From positions 25,749,739-25,813,738 of the forward strand of contig OZ026630.1 in assembly GCA_964020975.1 (NCBI GenBank): a stretch of DNA of 64,000 nt, written 5' to 3'. Positions 1 through 13,200 of this stretch are shown piece after piece. The notes below the pieces were generated by a model. It did no database searches and was not told where the DNA came from. It saw nothing but the letters and a program-made list of their open reading frames with translations. The position numbers were made by a program, and so were the translations under genes. How positions within the stretch are numbered: position 1 is the stretch's first letter; every line of letters begins with the position of its first letter. This DNA comes from Hermodice carunculata. Lineage: Eukaryota > Annelida > Polychaeta > Eunicida > Amphinomidae.

Positions 1-2285
1 CCTGGACACAGAAAACTTGTTTTTTCAAGCACAGAGCACAGAAAGCAAAAATGAAATAGAAAAGAAGAAAAAATTACCTCACTTACCCCCCCCCCCAAAA
101 AAAAATTAAAAACCAAGCAAAATAAAAAAAAAATGAATATATTGCGACACATTAAATTTGTAACGTCACCAATACTGTCGTGTATCCCCAAGCTAAATCG
201 AAGATGTGTTATGATATGAGTTTTAGTCGCCATGGGCTGTGGCGGGGGAGCGAAGTCCCTGGCTCAAAACACGAAACCAACACTTTCTGCGATAAAAAGA
301 GCCCTTGGGCTACAGGAATAATAATAATGATGTGGACATGACGACGTTTTACCTGCATGTACATATTTTTACTTATGGCAATATGTACCTATATCACCGC
401 CTTTTGTTTGCAGCAGAATGTGTGCGTTCCAGGTCTTAAACAAAATAAGAGACCTTAATAGGCATATCATAATGATAATATATGCTTTGGTTCGGAGCAT
501 TAGGAGAATGAGTACGGCAAAGGTAGTTTATGTGTGCATTACCACAATGCATAGCCATAATGCCATCTACACCATGGGGATGATTCCGATTGTGAGTGGC
601 TCAGCAGCTTTATGGAACGCTCCCTTGAGAACTGAGTACTATATTTTTTCCAGGGTATTGACGGGAAAAAGTGCCTGTATTGGTTTAGGCGTTTTAAAAG
701 GCATGACTTTGTTGCGAAAAGGGTATCTTCTTAGTATGAGCAATTTTGAAGTAGCAGGGCTGAAATTTCTGGCTGGTACAGATTGCCACGGACTTAGCAA
801 GGATAAAGAAAGATGGTGCATGTCAAACATGCGATGTTGCGTTTGCAGGTCTGAAAATTGAAGCCGTATCTCATTTTTATCTCATGCCATGGGCTGACAG
901 ATTGTGGTCCTACGATTTTCAACCATTTAGAGAAAGGACTGAATGAAATGGAGAAATATGACATTTGACATTCTTTTGTGGCGTCGTCATCATTAGAGAA
1001 AATGCATTTTTTAATGGGTGGCTATGGGTACAAATTTAATGAACATGTGGGAAGTCTGAAAGAACCTGCAAAATGTTAATGTAGATGTGTGGCAGTACAG
1101 AATAGATCTGCCCAACAATCGTGGCGTCACTGACAGGTAGTTTTTGGTGAAGTCGCTGAGGCGGGTTGAAGGACACCATACCCTGCTGCATAAAATACTC
1201 GGGCAGACGTGAAATCAATGGTTGTGGGACTTAAAGGCTGTCTTTAAAGAGTAAAAAATCATAAACTAGTGTCTTTCAGGATCCAAACATTTTTAATGGT
1301 GTTTTTTAAGACCCTCAAACTTTTAAGTAATATTTAAGGAGTCCAAAAGTTTTAAGGCTGTCTTAGAGAAGGCTCTGTCATTAAGGAGTCTTCCACATAT
1401 TGCAGCGTTAAGTTTGCTTAATTTCTTCGAGACACATCCCTGGCCTGTGATAAACGCGTCCGTCTGCAAGATCCCGCTAAAAGTACTTCTAATGTTTCGT
1501 GAGAAGCCCACAAGAGAGCAGTTTAACGATAAAAAAAATTCAATGCGAGGGAATATTGACACAGCTGGATATAAAATCGGGTTTATGATATTCATAAGAA
1601 TACTGATAATTTTGAATAGCATAATAGACATAAATATATGATACCATTTCATTGTAACACTGTGACTAGATGTTACATTTTTGACGCCTGAACAAAGGGA
1701 CAATATTATTTGGTTTTTGGTTACCCATAGTAACGCCGCCATATTGAAACAAATGAGATGGTGTTCCTGCAAGATGCATCTGACCACATGGGCAGGCCGG
1801 TGCTGCCTTAAGACGTTGATGCCCCAATGCCTGAAAATCGCGTCCGGCTTTAAGACATACGAGGCCCGGAGCGTGAAATGTACGTCCGGCCGTGGAGTAA
1901 TAGGATCCTTGAAGAATGATTTTTCGGCGTGGAATCTTTCAAGATGCTGTCTTTGAGGAAGGTAGTTTCAGACTTCTTTATCACTCTGCATACCCTCCAC
2001 GCTGGGGCATGCAGCGCCCCCCCCCCCCCTCCTGCCTCCCTACGGTTACTCTGTGCATGGGAGGCCGGTGGTTGCCAGGGGAGCGAGGCCGGCTCGCCTG
2101 CAGCACTGGCTTTAGATGCTGTACACATGTGGAACATTTTACTCTGCAATTTTTGTGGTAGATCATGACTCTTTATCTGACCTGTTTTAAAGATCTATAG
2201 CTAAAGGGAAGCGCGATGGGTTCAGCCATGCTCACGGCGCTCCCGTTGTAAAGGGGGTAGATTCAGAAACAAACTATTATTATGA

Positions 2286-2286
<1 letters not shown>
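1..2286. other. No gene recognised
   Basis: Open frames exist, for example plus 418-861 (147 residues), minus 1036-1218 and minus 1323-1787, but none matches a family I know and they lack convincing splice context. Positions 640-1260 on the plus strand give broken protein-like stretches such as CLYWFRRFKRHDFVAKRV and VWQYRIDLPNNRGV in changing frames. They could be a decayed transposase, but I cannot name it. A C-rich run lies at 2020-2032. Confidence 0.3.
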
Positions 2287-2288
<2 letters not shown>

Positions 2289-2333
<45 letters not shown>

Positions 2334-2334
2334 A

Positions 2335-2375
<41 letters not shown>

Positions 2376-2381
2376 ATAGTA
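2289..2381. repeat. (TAG)n microsatellite
   Basis: About 30 copies of a TAG/GTA triplet with two single interruptions (TAA). The threonine-rich open frame on the minus strand here is produced by the repeat and is not a gene. Confidence 0.95.
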
Positions 2382-2620
2382 CCTGTACATTTACATTTCC
2401 ACAGCTCCATAAGCCATAACATGCTAACAAATGTTTTCATAAAACTAGTACCATGATCGTATCAAGGAAACGTATTTCAACAAACCATCCACATTTGTTT
2501 TTTTATTTTTTTATGGAACAAACCTTACAGAACGGGCAGCAACAAAGGCACCTGGGATTGTGTTTTTTCTCTTTTTGTTCAGATTTAAGCTGGTCAAGTT
2601 GTATTATTATTATTAATTAG

Positions 2621-4100
2621 GTTTCTTAGACCTGTCAAAGGCGCTCGATACTCTCGATCATAACATCCTTCTCCGGAAATTGAACTACTATGGTGTTACT
2701 GGTCTTTATTTGCACTGGTTTGAAAATTATCTGCAGAATAGATTTCAGTATTTTTGTTTGAATGACGTGCGTTCAACCTTATTACCAACGAATTGTGGAG
2801 TTCCACAGGGGTCCATTCTCGGCCCCCTTCTCTTTCTCATTTATGTAAATGACATGCATAAAGCATCTTCTAAATTTGATTCTATTTATTACGCTGATGA
2901 TACTACTTTAGTAAGTTCATTATGCTATTTTGACCAAACAACATCTGCAAACGAAGAGCGTATATCTGCCTATGTTAATTTGGAATTAGATAAAGTGTAT
3001 AAATGGTTGTCTGCTAACAGGTTGTCTTTGAATATTTCTAAAACAAAATAAATGATATTTCGATTCCCGCAACGCAAAATTGTCCAAAATTTTACTTTCC
3101 GTATTGCCAACACAGTCATTGAAAAAGTTTGTCATTTTGACTTTCTTGGGGTACTCATTGATGAAACTTTAAGTTGAAAGAATCATAACAATAAAATCGC
3201 AATTAAACTCTCCAGAATTGTCGGCCTTTTAAGCAAAGTTCGCAATTTTCTGCCCTTGAAAGCACTCCTTACGATCTAAAATTCTCTATTTCTCCCGCAT
3301 CTCAACTACTCAATTCTCGCCTGGGTTATAGATGTGATAGGATACAAACCTTTAAAACAAGACATACGTACAATATGCTTCGCTACTTTCAATGCCCATA
3401 CTGAGCCCCTATTTAAAAAATTGAATATTCTCAAATTAGGTGATTTGATGCATTCCAGGGCACTTAAATTCTTTTACTGATATCGTAAAAATGAATTACT
3501 TGGATATTTCGACCAAATGTTCTCACCTTTACCTGTATCTCACCCTTATCCTACCCGCAATCGTAATATTCCCCGCTACCCAGTCCAATCACACAATCTT
3601 ACTAAAAAAACCGCATCCGAGTCTTTAACCCCACAGTACTTGATAACACACCTAATTCTGTAAAAGACAAAATAAACACTCATTCATACTCTGGTTTTTC
3701 TCTGTACCCTAAAATCATATTTAATCTCTCAATATTCCGACATTTGCACCGTTACTGATTGCCATGTCTGCAATCAATGATCAGATTATTTTGTTATTTT
3801 TTGCCATTGTATATGTTTGACTGCTTTCATTCTTACGAAAAATGATTGTATACGACATGTTATGTAATTCATGTTTTCTTAACCTCATGTTTATTAGTTA
3901 CATAATACCTTACTAACTCCCTGATTCACTTTGTTATATTCTTGTTTGAGTAAACGATTGTCTTTTGGTTATTTGAAGTTATCTGGAGTTGCAATGTTGA
4001 AATTTTGTTTAAACACACCACAGGTGGCCCCAGCGTTAGCGGATCTATGCATCCTTACTTTTTTCTTTTGATCAAATAAAACTGCTCTGACTCTGACACT
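2621..4100 (+). mobile_element. LINE remnant, reverse transcriptase and 3' end (CR1/Jockey-like)
   Basis: Translation gives the reverse-transcriptase blocks [20 protein letters not shown], the motif [20 protein letters not shown] at about 2800-2860 and the catalytic box YYADDTTLV at about 2890, followed by [15 protein letters not shown] and FLGVLIDETLS. These are standard for LINE elements of the CR1/Jockey/L2 group. The frame has several stops downstream (after KTK near 3050, after TLS near 3176, near 3280 and 3478), so it is dead. The 5' half (endonuclease) is missing, as usual for truncated LINE copies. The 3' end is AATAAA-like followed by a short CTGACTCTGACA tail at about 4080-4110. Confidence 0.85.
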
Positions 4101-4699
4101 CTGACTCGGAGTCTACTGCAGGTATGAAGATGGTCGATATTATGAAGTATCTTCCTATCGGTTAACGAGACGATCTTGAAGCCGTTTGTACTGCTCTTTA
4201 ATTCGTCCAAATCTGGAATGAGGTTTTGTTGTGTGGGATGGGTGTACATCCAATAGCTGTGAACAACTAGGAAGGTAAATTTGACCGCTGCAAGAGTAAT
4301 TACAAGAGCCACAGTTGGGACTAGTCATGATCTAATTTATCAGGAATCTGGAATTGCAAATTTATCATAAAGAAAGAAGAATAAATTAATTATTTTCTAC
4401 AAAATTTTAAATTATGATGCACCCCATTATTTGAGAGATTAACTGTCAAGAGCTATTGATCAGCAGAACCGCTACAATGTTTGAATCGGTTATAACTTAT
4501 CTTTAATTCAAGCCCACACCAATCTATTTAATGCACCCGTATTACCATCAGTTTTTCGTCTTTGAAACGACTTACTGCATGCCACTCGTGATGCTGGGTT
4601 TCAAGACATTTCCGAAATAAATTAAACCGTAATAAGTTAAAAGTAAATCCATTATTTTTCGTTGGTAAGAGCAGACCTGTTTGAAAAAAAATGGCCTTT

Positions 4700-4850
4700 T
4701 TAACTCCCCTATGCGTGCCTGTGGTAATGCTAATGAGGACGCTGTTCACAATTTTCTCGAATGTGCAAATTTTAGGACATACCGAGATAGACTGCAAAGA
4801 ATTGTAATCCCTGTGGCACAGTTTACAATCCAAACATTATTATTTGGTTA
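4700..4850 (+). mobile_element. Second LINE remnant, C-terminal zinc-knuckle-like region
   Basis: The plus strand reads PMRACGNANEDAVHNFLECA then NFRTYRDRLQRIVIP. This resembles the C-terminal CxxCGxxxEDxxHFLxxCxxYxxxRxxL block that ends many LINE polyproteins. It is followed by a stop, an A-rich stretch and CTCAGACTCAGATG, similar to the tail of the LINE copy just upstream. The sequence before it (4490-4690) is probably part of the same copy but is too decayed to read. The minus-strand open frame here is a shadow. Confidence 0.55.
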
Positions 4851-5143
4851 AAAAAAAAACTTAAAAAAAACAAAACTCAGACTCAGATGAAATCTATTTA
4901 ACAAAAAGTGGCATTATAATACAATAGAACAGGTAAGACAATGACATACCAGTACATGAAAACATAAGGAAATATACATACCAAAATTACCAATATAAGG
5001 GAAAAAACAACCAGTCAGAAAAACCCTAACTAAGGATAGTAAATCCGCTACCATTGGAGCTACCAGGAGATTAAAATTTTAACCATTAAGAGGCTTTAAA
5101 TATTACGATGTAACTGTAAATGATGAAACGTAATTTTGATCTT

Positions 5144-5146
<3 letters not shown>

Positions 5147-5225
<79 letters not shown>
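5147..5225. repeat. (AT)n microsatellite
   Basis: About 40 uninterrupted AT dinucleotides. Confidence 0.97.
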
Positions 5226-5228
<3 letters not shown>

Positions 5229-5344
5229 GAAGAGTGGGAAACAAGAACAAGTTGTCTATTCAGTTACCACAAACATAACAATTTGTGTTGGTACATAATT
5301 CTTCGTATTGACTAATTGATATTGTTTGTTGTGTATTGAAAATG

Positions 5345-5496
5345 CACAGTAAGAATGAGTGTATATTTTTAGACTAGATAATGAAATAATGTTTAACGCT
5401 GTACAATCATATATCCAATCAACAGGCATATCTAGGGCAGTCACTTGAAAGTAAAGGTACCCATATGCAAGTAACGAAGTACGTATTTACTGTGGC
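5345..5496 (-). repeat. Left arm of a 2-kb inverted repeat pair
   Basis: Read on the minus strand, this stretch aligns with 7275-7412 on the plus strand (shared blocks such as GTAAATRCGTACTTCGTTAC, GTGACTGCCC and GCGTTAAAMATTATTTC), at an estimated three quarters identity by eye. The family is unknown. Confidence 0.6.
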
Positions 5497-7274
5497 AGAT
5501 TCTCAACGATTCTCCTTCTGTGGATTTTACCGAGCTATATGTCCACAGGTGCATGTTACCATTGCAACATAACCGAACGGACAACAAAATGTAATACTAT
5601 ACCAGAAGTATAAATTGTGCGCTCGAACTTTTAAAACGACAATGGAACACATAACTAAAGGAAATACTCAGCTAGATTTGGTCACTTATTTGCTTCAAAA
5701 CGTAAACTTGTGGTATCGTCTAGGAAGTCTGACAAAAGTGAAATAATAGTTTGTAATTCGTGTAGAAAATAAAAAATGTAGTCTGCAAGTTGCAAAATAT
5801 TAACTTCTCTGTTTTCTCGGGTATATTTTGACAAATGTGAAAACAAAATTCTGCTCCAAGGTCGGCATATGCCTCTGTAGGTAAGCGCTTTTTTATATCA
5901 CACGTGTCCTCACCTATATGTATGCCCAACGATCGCCCTAGCACCAGATACGAATGTGCTGTGGTTATTATATATCACAAACATGACGCAAACTGTTGAA
6001 GCTTATCACCATAATTTTATCAATATTACCTACCTGCCTTTAAGCAATATTGCTTCAAAATAGAATCTAAAATTCTGTTATTCTTAAGACACGTTTACAA
6101 AATTCTAAGAGTCGTTTGAAGAAAAAATCTCGTTGGCCCATTTCTGTGCAAATATTCCATGTACATGAGCGTATTTTACAGCAGAAAGAGTATGCTTAGC
6201 ATTATCTAAGTGACAGTTCATGTCAAAGAGTTCCGATCATATGTTGTAAATTTGCAAACTTCATTTAACTCGCCGGCTTTATACTTTCAGTCGGGTATGA
6301 CGGACACAGTTTATGTAGTTTCAAGAAAATCGCTCATCGACAATGTTGTACAATGTTCTGTGACTGAAAGTGTGTGTGTGTGTGTGTTTAAATATATATG
6401 CAGGCCATATATTAATACAAATTCCCATTAATTGTCGTATTATTGAGTATCAGCATGTAGTATAAAAACCAGCATGTGCCGCCATAGTTGGCCACAGCTG
6501 TCTTCAAACACCTTGTATATATCGTGATAAAGCACACAGCCTTTCTGTGGTCACAAAACATATACATACATAACATAAAGGCTCCGAAACATGTTGAGTA
6601 GTTACCCGCTGAAGACCCTTTAATTTATTTGGGCTGATACAGCCTATGTCAAAATTTTACAGAGGAACGTGTGCAATATAGACAATAGTAATTCCATATA
6701 TATACAGGTTAGACAGGGACAGGTTAGCTTATGGAGAGTAAAGAGTTCGAACTGCGGAATAGGATATTGACTACTAGGAAGTGGTTCTGGGCAAAAAGAC
6801 ACAAATACAATACACTGATTTTTGAAGTGAACTTGTATTGATATTTTTAGCATACACGTGACGCTATTACTATGCAGGGACTACTGTTTTCAGGCGATTG
6901 ATTTATTCAAAGAGTTCATCTTTTGCTTTGTGGCATCAATCTGTGACCGTAGTCCTCTACGTCTACGGTGGTAGGCTGCATTCAGTTGTAATGAAAATAA
7001 TTTGCCCGATGCCCTTTTTACATTATGAAACATTTTTATTCATTAATAAGGCATTACCTAAACATTAACACCATCACAAAAGGCATCAATGGCGAGGTTC
7101 TGAGCCGCAAATGAAATTTGCAGGCTACAAATGCCATTTGTGCCCATTTTGTGCGTCGCAAATGATATGAAGCGAAGACAGATACTGCACGAAGGCAGAT
7201 AGATTGGCAGAGCGACACAGGGAGAATTGTTGACAAGACAAGACATGACTGATAGAATAAAAGAGTAATGGGGT
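5497..7274. other. Interior between inverted arms, no gene seen
   Basis: AT-rich sequence without a recognisable coding region. It has a short GT run at 6371-6387 and, at 7083-7155, several local palindromes built on CAAATG/CATTTG. It could be the interior of one element bounded by the arms at 5345-5496 and 7275-7412. Confidence 0.3.
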
Positions 7275-7412
7275 TTGCCATAGTAAATGCGTACTTCGTT
7301 ACTCTCATATGATTACTCTTATAATCATGTGACTGCCCAACGCCTGTCTGATGACAGGATATGTGAATGTGCTGCGTTAAAAATTATTTCGCTATCTTTT
7401 AAGGTACATTTC
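7275..7412 (+). repeat. Right arm of the 2-kb inverted repeat pair
   Basis: Inverted match to 5345-5496. Both arms stay open in the same frame (ALKIISLSFKV here, ALNIISLSSLKI in the other), which may be chance or a trace of coding origin. Confidence 0.6.
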
Positions 7413-9753
7413 TTTTTTAAGCTAACAATAATTTGGGGGGGGGGGGTTAAAGTTGGTCGCACAAATTGAGCCAGAACACAATACATTCATGGATAAAGGA
7501 TAACAAAATGTGTTGGTCCAGGTGTATAGTCGGACTACTGGAATGAGCACTATTTGTTATATTGCCGTACATGATAATTATCCTGTCTTTTAACAATATT
7601 TTAGAGAATCGCTTTGACTACATTTATATAGGGACAGTGGACAAAGCATTCCTAGTCACCTTTGACTCAGGTCACGTTAACGTTTTCCTTAAGACAAATC
7701 AAACAAATATCTAACAGCGGTTAGATAATGTAAATTGAAGTGATGGCTTCCAGCAGGGGTACCACATACGAACATCCCACTTTTTCGGGTGGGTGGGTGA
7801 GGGGGAGGGGTCAGCGTCAATAAAACAGCAATTCAGTTGTTCGCCTAGGACTCAGCTGGAACAATATGTTACTCTGATTAAAGTGTTGCACTGAGAACCT
7901 TACACGCGCTGATGAGGAAGGTTGTTGGCCCACAAAATGTTTTGATAGGTTTCTAAAAATTTTTATTCCCGGTAATTCTCCAAAAAGATGTTTTCAAGAA
8001 GGAGAAAAAAAGTTGTGTGAAATTCCAAGCCCAAAAACATTTGACACTGGGAATTTTCGGTAGTTTTACAGAGGATGATGCTAATCACATACCTGCCCCC
8101 CCCCCTACGTATCCTTCTTCTGAGCGAATCACATACGCTTGGTGGCTATTGCTGCTGTTTTGACACACAACAACTTAAAAGGCCATCCATGTTTTGCGGC
8201 ACCAGCTGCAATCAAGGATGAGAAAGCACGTGACTCTATAGATGTGCCGCAGTATGGTCTCTTTTGGCTATGAAAACACGGGTTCCTACTTAAGCAGCTT
8301 CAGATTACGTTTCCTCTCGGCCAATGTTACATAGGTCGTTTAAGCAAACCATTTACTCAGATATTTTAATATCCCATGGGATAAGTCTAATTGTTATTTA
8401 GATTTCAGAGATGTAAGCATATGAAAGCAAACTGCAGCATCTGTCTACACAAACAACGCGGATAGATCAAGATACATCATTGGTTATGCACTAGTTACAT
8501 AAGTTTGTGTTCTCAACCAATGATAACAAGCAATATTCCAAGCCATTATACGTGCTTATATATATTAACGCTAGAGTCTTCAAAGGAATTCCAAGTCCAC
8601 AACTTTTCCACACCGTCCTCTCGGCCAGCAAGTTGTGATCATTAATACTTTATAGTCATTCTTATAGAGTGTTCTACATTATCTTAATGTTTGTTCCCAA
8701 AACACGTCCAATTTAAAACTAATATGTGTAGATAACGTTGTGCATCGATCATAATCAGTCCCCGTGGACCAAATGCAACGAGCAAGCGTTAAGGTTATTT
8801 AGACACGTTGACGGATAATATCATAAATAATGTCTATCCTAGGGAGCTGCTCATCACCAAAAAGTAACCTGCACGTGAACTGTATGTATCTCTTTCATTT
8901 CGGCGCTAAGTGGGGTGCCAGACAAAACAAAATTGGTTGCCAGACAAAATGGGATGGATCTTGTCTTACGCAGTGGGATTTAGAATGACCGTCGTGTGTA
9001 CAAAGATCGCGGACAAAAACACGAACGCAGCCCTGAAAGCCAAGTGGTGACAAAGTGAACATGCAGAAATCTCGTAAGTTTCCCGTTTCCCGCCATATTT
9101 TCCATGTGCGAAAGTTTTTTGTTTTTGTTTTGTCTTTTTAACAGCATGGCCTAATTGGATATATTCCTTTAAAACACTCGAGTACGGTACTAGGACCATG
9201 TCTATTCCTTACAAAATGTTCTTATTCCAGCGATAACATCTTTCGTCTAATCAAACATTAAATGTTTGCATGTGATCATTTTCAGTCTCATGCGAACTGA
9301 ATGTTATGCATGCGTTGTCAGAATAAGCTTTCTGAAGCACATTTAGAGAATCGACTAAATTTTCTGTACTTTTGCAATAGTTTAAACAGTATATGCTAGA
9401 TCTCTGTTGGCAAACAAATTCTCCTTTCTGGCCACCCGCCAGTGGGATATTTGAAATATCCGGATCCACTGGAATTACTCAACATATTGTACAATCTATA
9501 AGCGGCCTGATTAGGCACAATGATGGACCCACAAACATCAAGATGCATACGTTATAAAGACACGATAACCACACTAACACGCATTAACCACATAAAAATA
9601 AATTGATATGAATGTACATAACTTCAAGACATAGCGCCTTCTACATCAAAGTAATATATACGCCTTATTCAAAGTGTCTGACCCAGCAGATCTACCTCGA
9701 TTGTGCATGTAGTTTTTTGTCAATTCGGTACCCAAGTCTTCATAGTTTTAGGA
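7413..9753. other. No gene recognised
   Basis: Contains a G-run (7434-7446), a C-run near 8096-8105 and unassigned short open frames. I see no exon-like homology and no clear transposon ends. Confidence 0.3.
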
Positions 9754-10309
9754 GTAGGGTAGTGAAGGCAGTTTTCGGTCGGAGGCAGTTTTCGGTCACC
9801 CCACCCATTCATCAGCCGTGCTGCACACGCGTCACATCATTCGATATTTTTGGTTTGGTGCTGCGTTCAGCTGGATTCCGCTGACGGGTAAGGTTGTTTA
9901 GGCCTAGCAGCTCCCATTTTGGCGAATTTTACCTTTTTCCCTTCTCTGTTCATTTCTGTGTGCCGCCATTTTGTTTTTGAACAATTCCAACATGTAAATT
10001 TTAAGCTGGTCACCTGTCAAAAAAATCCATTGTTATATCTTCATGCATCACGTAAACTGTCACAACTAGGTATATTTTACAATTTAAAAAAAAAAAACTT
10101 TTACATAAATAAAAGCATATCTTTCCTTTGCGTCAGTGTCACAATTCGTACCAAAGAGGAATGCTGCGTGTGACATCTATCATTACGCTAACAAATTAGT
10201 AGTGCCAATGTGAAGTTGGATCCAGAAAATATCTATCAATGCTTCAGGATCTCCGAAGGTATGGATCAATTTATGCTTAAGTGACCGAAAACTGCCTCCA
10301 CTACCCTAC
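9754..10309. mobile_element. MITE-like element with GTAGGGTAGTG inverted ends
   Basis: The left end GTAGGGTAGTGAAGGCAGTT (9754 onward, continuing TTCGGTC) is the inverted copy of the right end 10282-10309 (TGACCGAAAACTGCC then TCCACTACCCTAC), giving about 27 matched bases and a 556-base element. The inner half of the left end (GGAGGCAGTTTTCGGTCAC) is duplicated at 9781-9799. No transposase frame is present, so it is non-autonomous. I could not define a target duplication. Confidence 0.7.
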
Positions 10310-11580
10310 CCGCGCAACCAGTTCTGACAATTTATTTTCACCTTTACAAGAATATGCAGCTAAGGTACTTTAGCCGACGAGAGTACGTAATGCATGCGTT
10401 AATACATTAATGATATGAAATAATACATACATAGGTCGCCTGATGATAGCGAACAGCACATACGTCAGTCAATGAATGATAGGAGGTTACCCATACCTAG
10501 GTCAATTGATAATAGAGTCGAGAAAGTATTTATTCGATACATTTCACAATAAATTGTATCGGTGCATACATAACGAAAATACGATGAACAAGAAGTAACA
10601 TGTAGCTGTATACAAGTGATCTAAAACAGAAGAGAATTCAACATGTGCAGGTGATATTTACACGCGAATGCTAGGATGATCCAAGCCAAGGGTTTAAAAT
10701 CTGCCACTGCAAGGGTCACTTTCAAGTTTTACGTTATTCCAAGCGGGTATAAAGTAGTTACTCGTTTCTTTTAAGACAAAAATGCCTTTGCCTCTAAACT
10801 GAAATAGAATCGTTTGTCGAAAAGAAAAATGCCCCTAGGGAGTAAACCGCCTTTTCTAATTGTTACATCCATATCAGTTCGATGTTATTACTAATTCTTG
10901 GTTTCTATTGATAACCTATGTTTCAGTGTAATTTTAGAAACTAATGTGTTTCACCATAATTTGAGAAAGCATAGTATGAATGATGGGAAACAATACGTAA
11001 GTAGATAAATAAATAGCAGCAAGTAATGAGTACGTATGTCAATAATCATTAATGTTACGAACATTGGTGCATTAGTGATAGGCAGTAATAATACTTGTGC
11101 TAAGGTATATCTCCGTCTGCATTTTAACACTGAGAATTACAATATATATATATATACAAAACCTCCATCGTCAAACATCCATGAACAATTGTGCAAAAAA
11201 AACCCTGAGTCTGTGCTATGCAAAAACTTTCAGTTTAAAATCACAGCCGCTTGTCTTTGTTTTCAAAGTAGTTCAGATATAGCTGTTGATGCTCACGATC
11301 TGAAATCATATAGAAATATATCTCAAGGACAGGACAGAAATGATGACAAATTAAAGAAATGTATATTTCGATGGTTATAGTGGTGACTCGGCAACTGTGA
11401 TGGATGTAAACAAATATTAATTGAAATGACACCCTTTTCTGCTGTAAAGCAAGCAGACTGACAATGAAAAATTTTGCCAAATACTTTTTTCTTGAGTTTT
11501 GTAATTTGCACAAAAAAATAAAAGAAATTAGCATTGCTTGCCAACTAATAATGTGCTTCAATCCTTATTTTTGTACCAAA
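10310..11580. other. No gene recognised
   Basis: AT-rich sequence with a short TA run at 11143-11155. Open frames up to 114 residues have no recognisable similarity. Confidence 0.3.
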
Positions 11581-11629
11581 AAAGGAAAAGAAAGAAAGAA
11601 AGAATTAAAGAAAGAAAGAAAGAAAGAAA

Positions 11630-11661
<32 letters not shown>

Positions 11662-11668
11662 ATGAAAG
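11581..11668. repeat. (GAAA)n microsatellite
   Basis: Interrupted GAAA tetranucleotide array. Lys/Glu-rich open frames here are artefacts. Confidence 0.93.
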
Positions 11669-12013
11669 CATGGTCTGGGATGAATGCGTAAACCCTGACA
11701 GGACATAGAAGGAAGAGAAATTTCAAAAAGTCAAAATGTGGACATTTTTGAGGCCGTCAATAAATTATCTGGTAGCTTTGGAACCTGATTGAAATTTGTT
11801 AGTCTTTTACAACTATTTTTACTTGTATTTATGCTTACACAGTAATCCCTTCCCCCCCTTTTGCTCTTCCTATTTGTGGTCCTGTGGGCGACCTGTCTGT
11901 GCATTGGTGCTCACAAACTTATTGTAGCCTTGTAATACATGTACGAGAGGCCCTTATATAGGCTGGTGAGCCTGTCGGCCACTTGTTTTTTGCCATTAAA
12001 ATATATTTAAACC

Positions 12014-12083
<70 letters not shown>

Positions 12084-12166
12084 AAGAAAGGGAGAGAGAG
12101 AGAAAGAGAAAGAAAGAAAGAAAGAAAGAAAGAATAGAAAGAAAGAAAGAAAAAAGAAAGAAAGAG
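12014..12166. repeat. (GAAA)n/(GA)n compound microsatellite
   Basis: GAAA units, then about 24 GA units, then GAAA again. Open frames on both strands are low-complexity artefacts. Confidence 0.95.
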
Positions 12167-12864
12167 CGTTTCTCTTCTGGTTTGATACTGCCTGATATGT
12201 GCTAAATTTTAATATCATTTCCAGCTAGATTCTTAGTTTCCATAACACTTGCAGTACTAATGACAGGGCCATAATCTGGGTCAGGTAATCCAGTTCCTGC
12301 CTTAGAGACAGGGAAAATCCCAAAACTGGTTCGGGGTGGCAGCATTTCAACAATGTAGCCGCCTAGATACCAAAATATAGGAGCTGTTACAAACTGGTGA
12401 TTTTCACAACTATGTTACAAAATGCTGACTTCACAGTGCTACAACAGAGAGATGAGATCACAGGTACGTAACTGAGTGGTGACATCACAGCTTCGTAACA
12501 TCGCAGATTCAAACGGGCAAAGGAGTGGAGAAAGAAATAGGTGCTATGTAATTGTTCCAACAGGGGGAAAACAAAGACCCAGTCACACAGTGACTTTGCT
12601 CCAGTTCACTTTATATGTATGAGAGTGAATCGTAACGACAATAACGGCCATGTGGTAGATAAACAGTGGCACCATGGCACAGCTCTAATAATTATTTTAC
12701 AACAGAGTAGGGGGATTTCGGGTTGGAGCAGTTGCTCCTCTGGAGTCTGTGTCAAAGCCGCAGATATCCCAAAACAACATAATTTTAAGATAGAGGCGCT
12801 GTTAATTCTAACATGTTATCCTTAAACTCGAACTTATCCTATATATTGAAACTGCAATATGTTA

Positions 12865-12935
12865 ATCAGACACATTATGATCAAGAGATGTGTTAATGTC
12901 ATTATCAGACACATCATGATCAAGAGATGTGTTAC
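12865..12935. repeat. 39-base direct duplication
   Basis: ATCAGACACATTATGATCAA at 12865 recurs at 12904 with one change in these bases (ATCAGACACATCATGATCAA), and the match continues GAGATGTGTTA. The second copy runs into the LINE endonuclease fragment. The preceding stretch 12167-12864 holds nothing I recognise. Confidence 0.8.
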
Positions 12936-13200
12936 TTTCAGCTAGATGAAAATTTCACTTCTGCTCAATTTAATGTTGAAAACTATGCATTGTATCGCAA
13001 AGATCGTAACTGCCGCGGTGGTGGTCTATTGATGTACATACGCTCTGATATACCTCATAGACACAGAGTTGAACTTGAGTACAATCAACATGGCATTGAA
13101 ATGCTTGTCCTTGAGATTCATGTAAAAAAGGAAAAATGGATGATCGCCACAATATACCGCCCACCTTCTGTACATATTTCTAAACTCACAGATGCTATTG
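12936..13200 (+). mobile_element. LINE apurinic-type endonuclease fragment
   Basis: The open frame reads LDENFTSAQFNVENYALYRK, then GGGLLMYIRSDIPHR and WMIATIYRPPSV. This is the exonuclease-endonuclease-phosphatase type nuclease that opens LINE polyproteins of the CR1/L2 group (GGGLxxYIRxDIP and IYRPPS are typical). The start of the domain is missing or altered before 12936. The right side is cut by the assembly gap. It is a different class of protein from the Penelope polyprotein after the gap, although the frame appears to run through. Confidence 0.8.

Noticed and set aside
1036-1218. Minus-strand exon-like frame VPQPLISRLPEYFMQQGMVS
   Set aside because: Open for 60 residues but no family match and no clear splice sites. 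It also does not match the missing DHCR24 exon.
2222-2440. Poly-threonine protein on the minus strand
   Set aside because: Translation of the (TAG)n microsatellite.
7905-7930. CTGATGAG string as a second hammerhead
   Set aside because: No CGAAA partner or pairing stems nearby.
11464-12218. Lys/Glu-rich and Ser/Phe/Leu-rich proteins
   Set aside because: Low-complexity translation of GAAA and GA microsatellites.
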